From an uncultured Coriobacteriaceae bacterium (GTDB taxonomy: Bacteria > Actinomycetota > Coriobacteriia > Coriobacteriales > Eggerthellaceae), in NCBI GenBank assembly GCA_900552365.1, contig URZP01000096.1:1-5018 (forward strand): a DNA stretch of 5,018 bases. Direction: 5' to 3'. Positions 4,560 to 5,018 of this stretch are shown piece after piece. Under the pieces are notes generated by a model, which worked only from the letters and a program-made list of their open reading frames with translations, was not told the origin of the DNA and did no database searches. Made by a program: the position numbers and the translations under genes. How positions within the stretch are numbered: position 1 is the stretch's first letter; every line of letters begins with the position of its first letter.

Positions 4560-5018
4560 TTAGATCAACCCAAAGTGGCGCATGGCGGTGACGGTACCGT
4601 CGTGTGCGACATCGTCGGTCACGTAGTCGGCGACCGCCTTGACCTCGGGCATGGCGTTGCCCATGGCCACGGCTGTCTCGACGGCGGCGAGCATGCCCAA
4701 GTCGTTGCCCGAATCGCCGAAGCCAAAGGTGCGCGCATTTCCCTCGCGGCCCAGATACGCCAGCGCCCGCGCCACGCCTACGCCCTTGTCAATGCCCTTG
4801 GGGCTCAACTCGCGATTCTGGCCACCGGTGTTGCAGGCCTCAAAATAGCGCCCGATAAAGCCGTCATCGTTGGCTACGCGAGCCAAACTGGGCACATTGA
4901 GGCATACCTTGCCCACGCGCAGACTGCCGTCGACGCGCATTTCCTCGGCGCTGTGCACCACAGAAGTGCCGATCAGAGACGACTGCTCAACACCCGCGGG
5001 TTCCAGGGCAAAAGTAGC
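4560..5018 (-). CDS. Cof-type HAD-IIB family phosphatase, C-terminal part
   Basis: The last 152 residues are inside the window; the frame stays open to the right edge, so the start and the N-terminal DxD motif lie outside. An internal GTG at 4961 could look like a start, but coding continues through it. The C-terminal core is clear: ELSPKGIDKGVGVARAL (fragment residues 70-86), the Cof/HAD-IIB motif III region with its lysine, then FGFGDSGNDLGML (98-110), motif IV with the magnesium-binding GDxxND, then VAMGNAMPEVKAVADYVTDD (117-136), the typical closing helix and strand. Such enzymes dephosphorylate sugar phosphates, nucleotides or flavin/PLP phosphates in the cytoplasm; the substrate cannot be read from this part. 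It is convergent with the regulator and need not belong to the sugar system. Confidence 0.9.
   Translation of the reverse strand, partial: ATFALEPAGVEQSSLIGTSVVHSAEEMRVDGSLRVGKVCLNVPSLARVANDDGFIGRYFEACNTGGQNRELSPKGIDKGVGVARALAYLGREGNARTFGFGDSGNDLGMLAAVETAVAMGNAMPEVKAVADYVTDDVAHDGTVTAMRHFGLI

Noticed and set aside
4559..4961. GTG at 4961 as the start of a short 133-residue phosphatase
   Set aside because: The frame remains open and protein-like through to the window edge, and a Cof-type HAD enzyme needs the N-terminal DxD half, so this is an internal valine.

Overview
The window is bacterial, moderately GC-rich outside the AT-rich promoter regions, and gene-dense with strong Shine-Dalgarno sites. 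It carries a complete sugar-uptake operon with a divergent regulator. Protein style and gene order suggest a gut-type actinobacterium of the Coriobacteriia (Collinsella/Olsenella-like). That placement is my impression of the proteins, not something a marker gene in the window proves.

Layout: (1) Positions 1-77, minus strand, hold the first 25 codons of a transaldolase-family gene that leaves the window. (2) Positions 78-395 have no gene; they contain the operon terminator (305-338), small hairpins and a 12-bp inverted repeat in front of that partial gene. (3) Positions 396-3376, minus strand, form a four-gene operon read from right to left: transaldolase/fructose-6-phosphate aldolase-like enzyme, PTS EIIA (UlaC/fructose-mannitol type), PTS EIIB (UlaB type) and PTS EIIC (UlaA/SgaT type). 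The two gaps inside the PTS genes carry clear hairpins. (4) Positions 3377-3723 are an AT-rich divergent control region with three operator-like repeats near the operon, a sigma-70-like promoter for the regulator, and a TTCG-N4-CGAA palindrome over that promoter's -10 box. (5) Positions 3724-4515, plus strand, encode a DeoR/GlpR-family repressor. (6) A bidirectional terminator (4519-4558) separates it from (7) the 3' part of a Cof-type HAD phosphatase on the minus strand, which runs off the right edge.

How it may work: EIIA and EIIB relay phosphate from HPr to a sugar carried in by the UlaA-type EIIC. The cytoplasmic sugar phosphate, or a product of it, is probably the substrate of the Schiff-base aldolase/transaldolase. 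The DeoR-type protein probably senses a sugar phosphate and controls both the operon and itself. None of the ascorbate-degrading genes (ulaD/E/F-type) is present, so ascorbate is not a safe substrate call; a pentose, pentitol or ketose is at least as likely. The downstream neighbour starts with a near-copy of the same transaldolase, so two related units may lie in tandem. I found no mobile element, CRISPR array, tRNA or rRNA, and no clearly new type of system. The points of interest are the unassigned substrate, the duplicated enzyme, the operator array and the hairpins within the operon.
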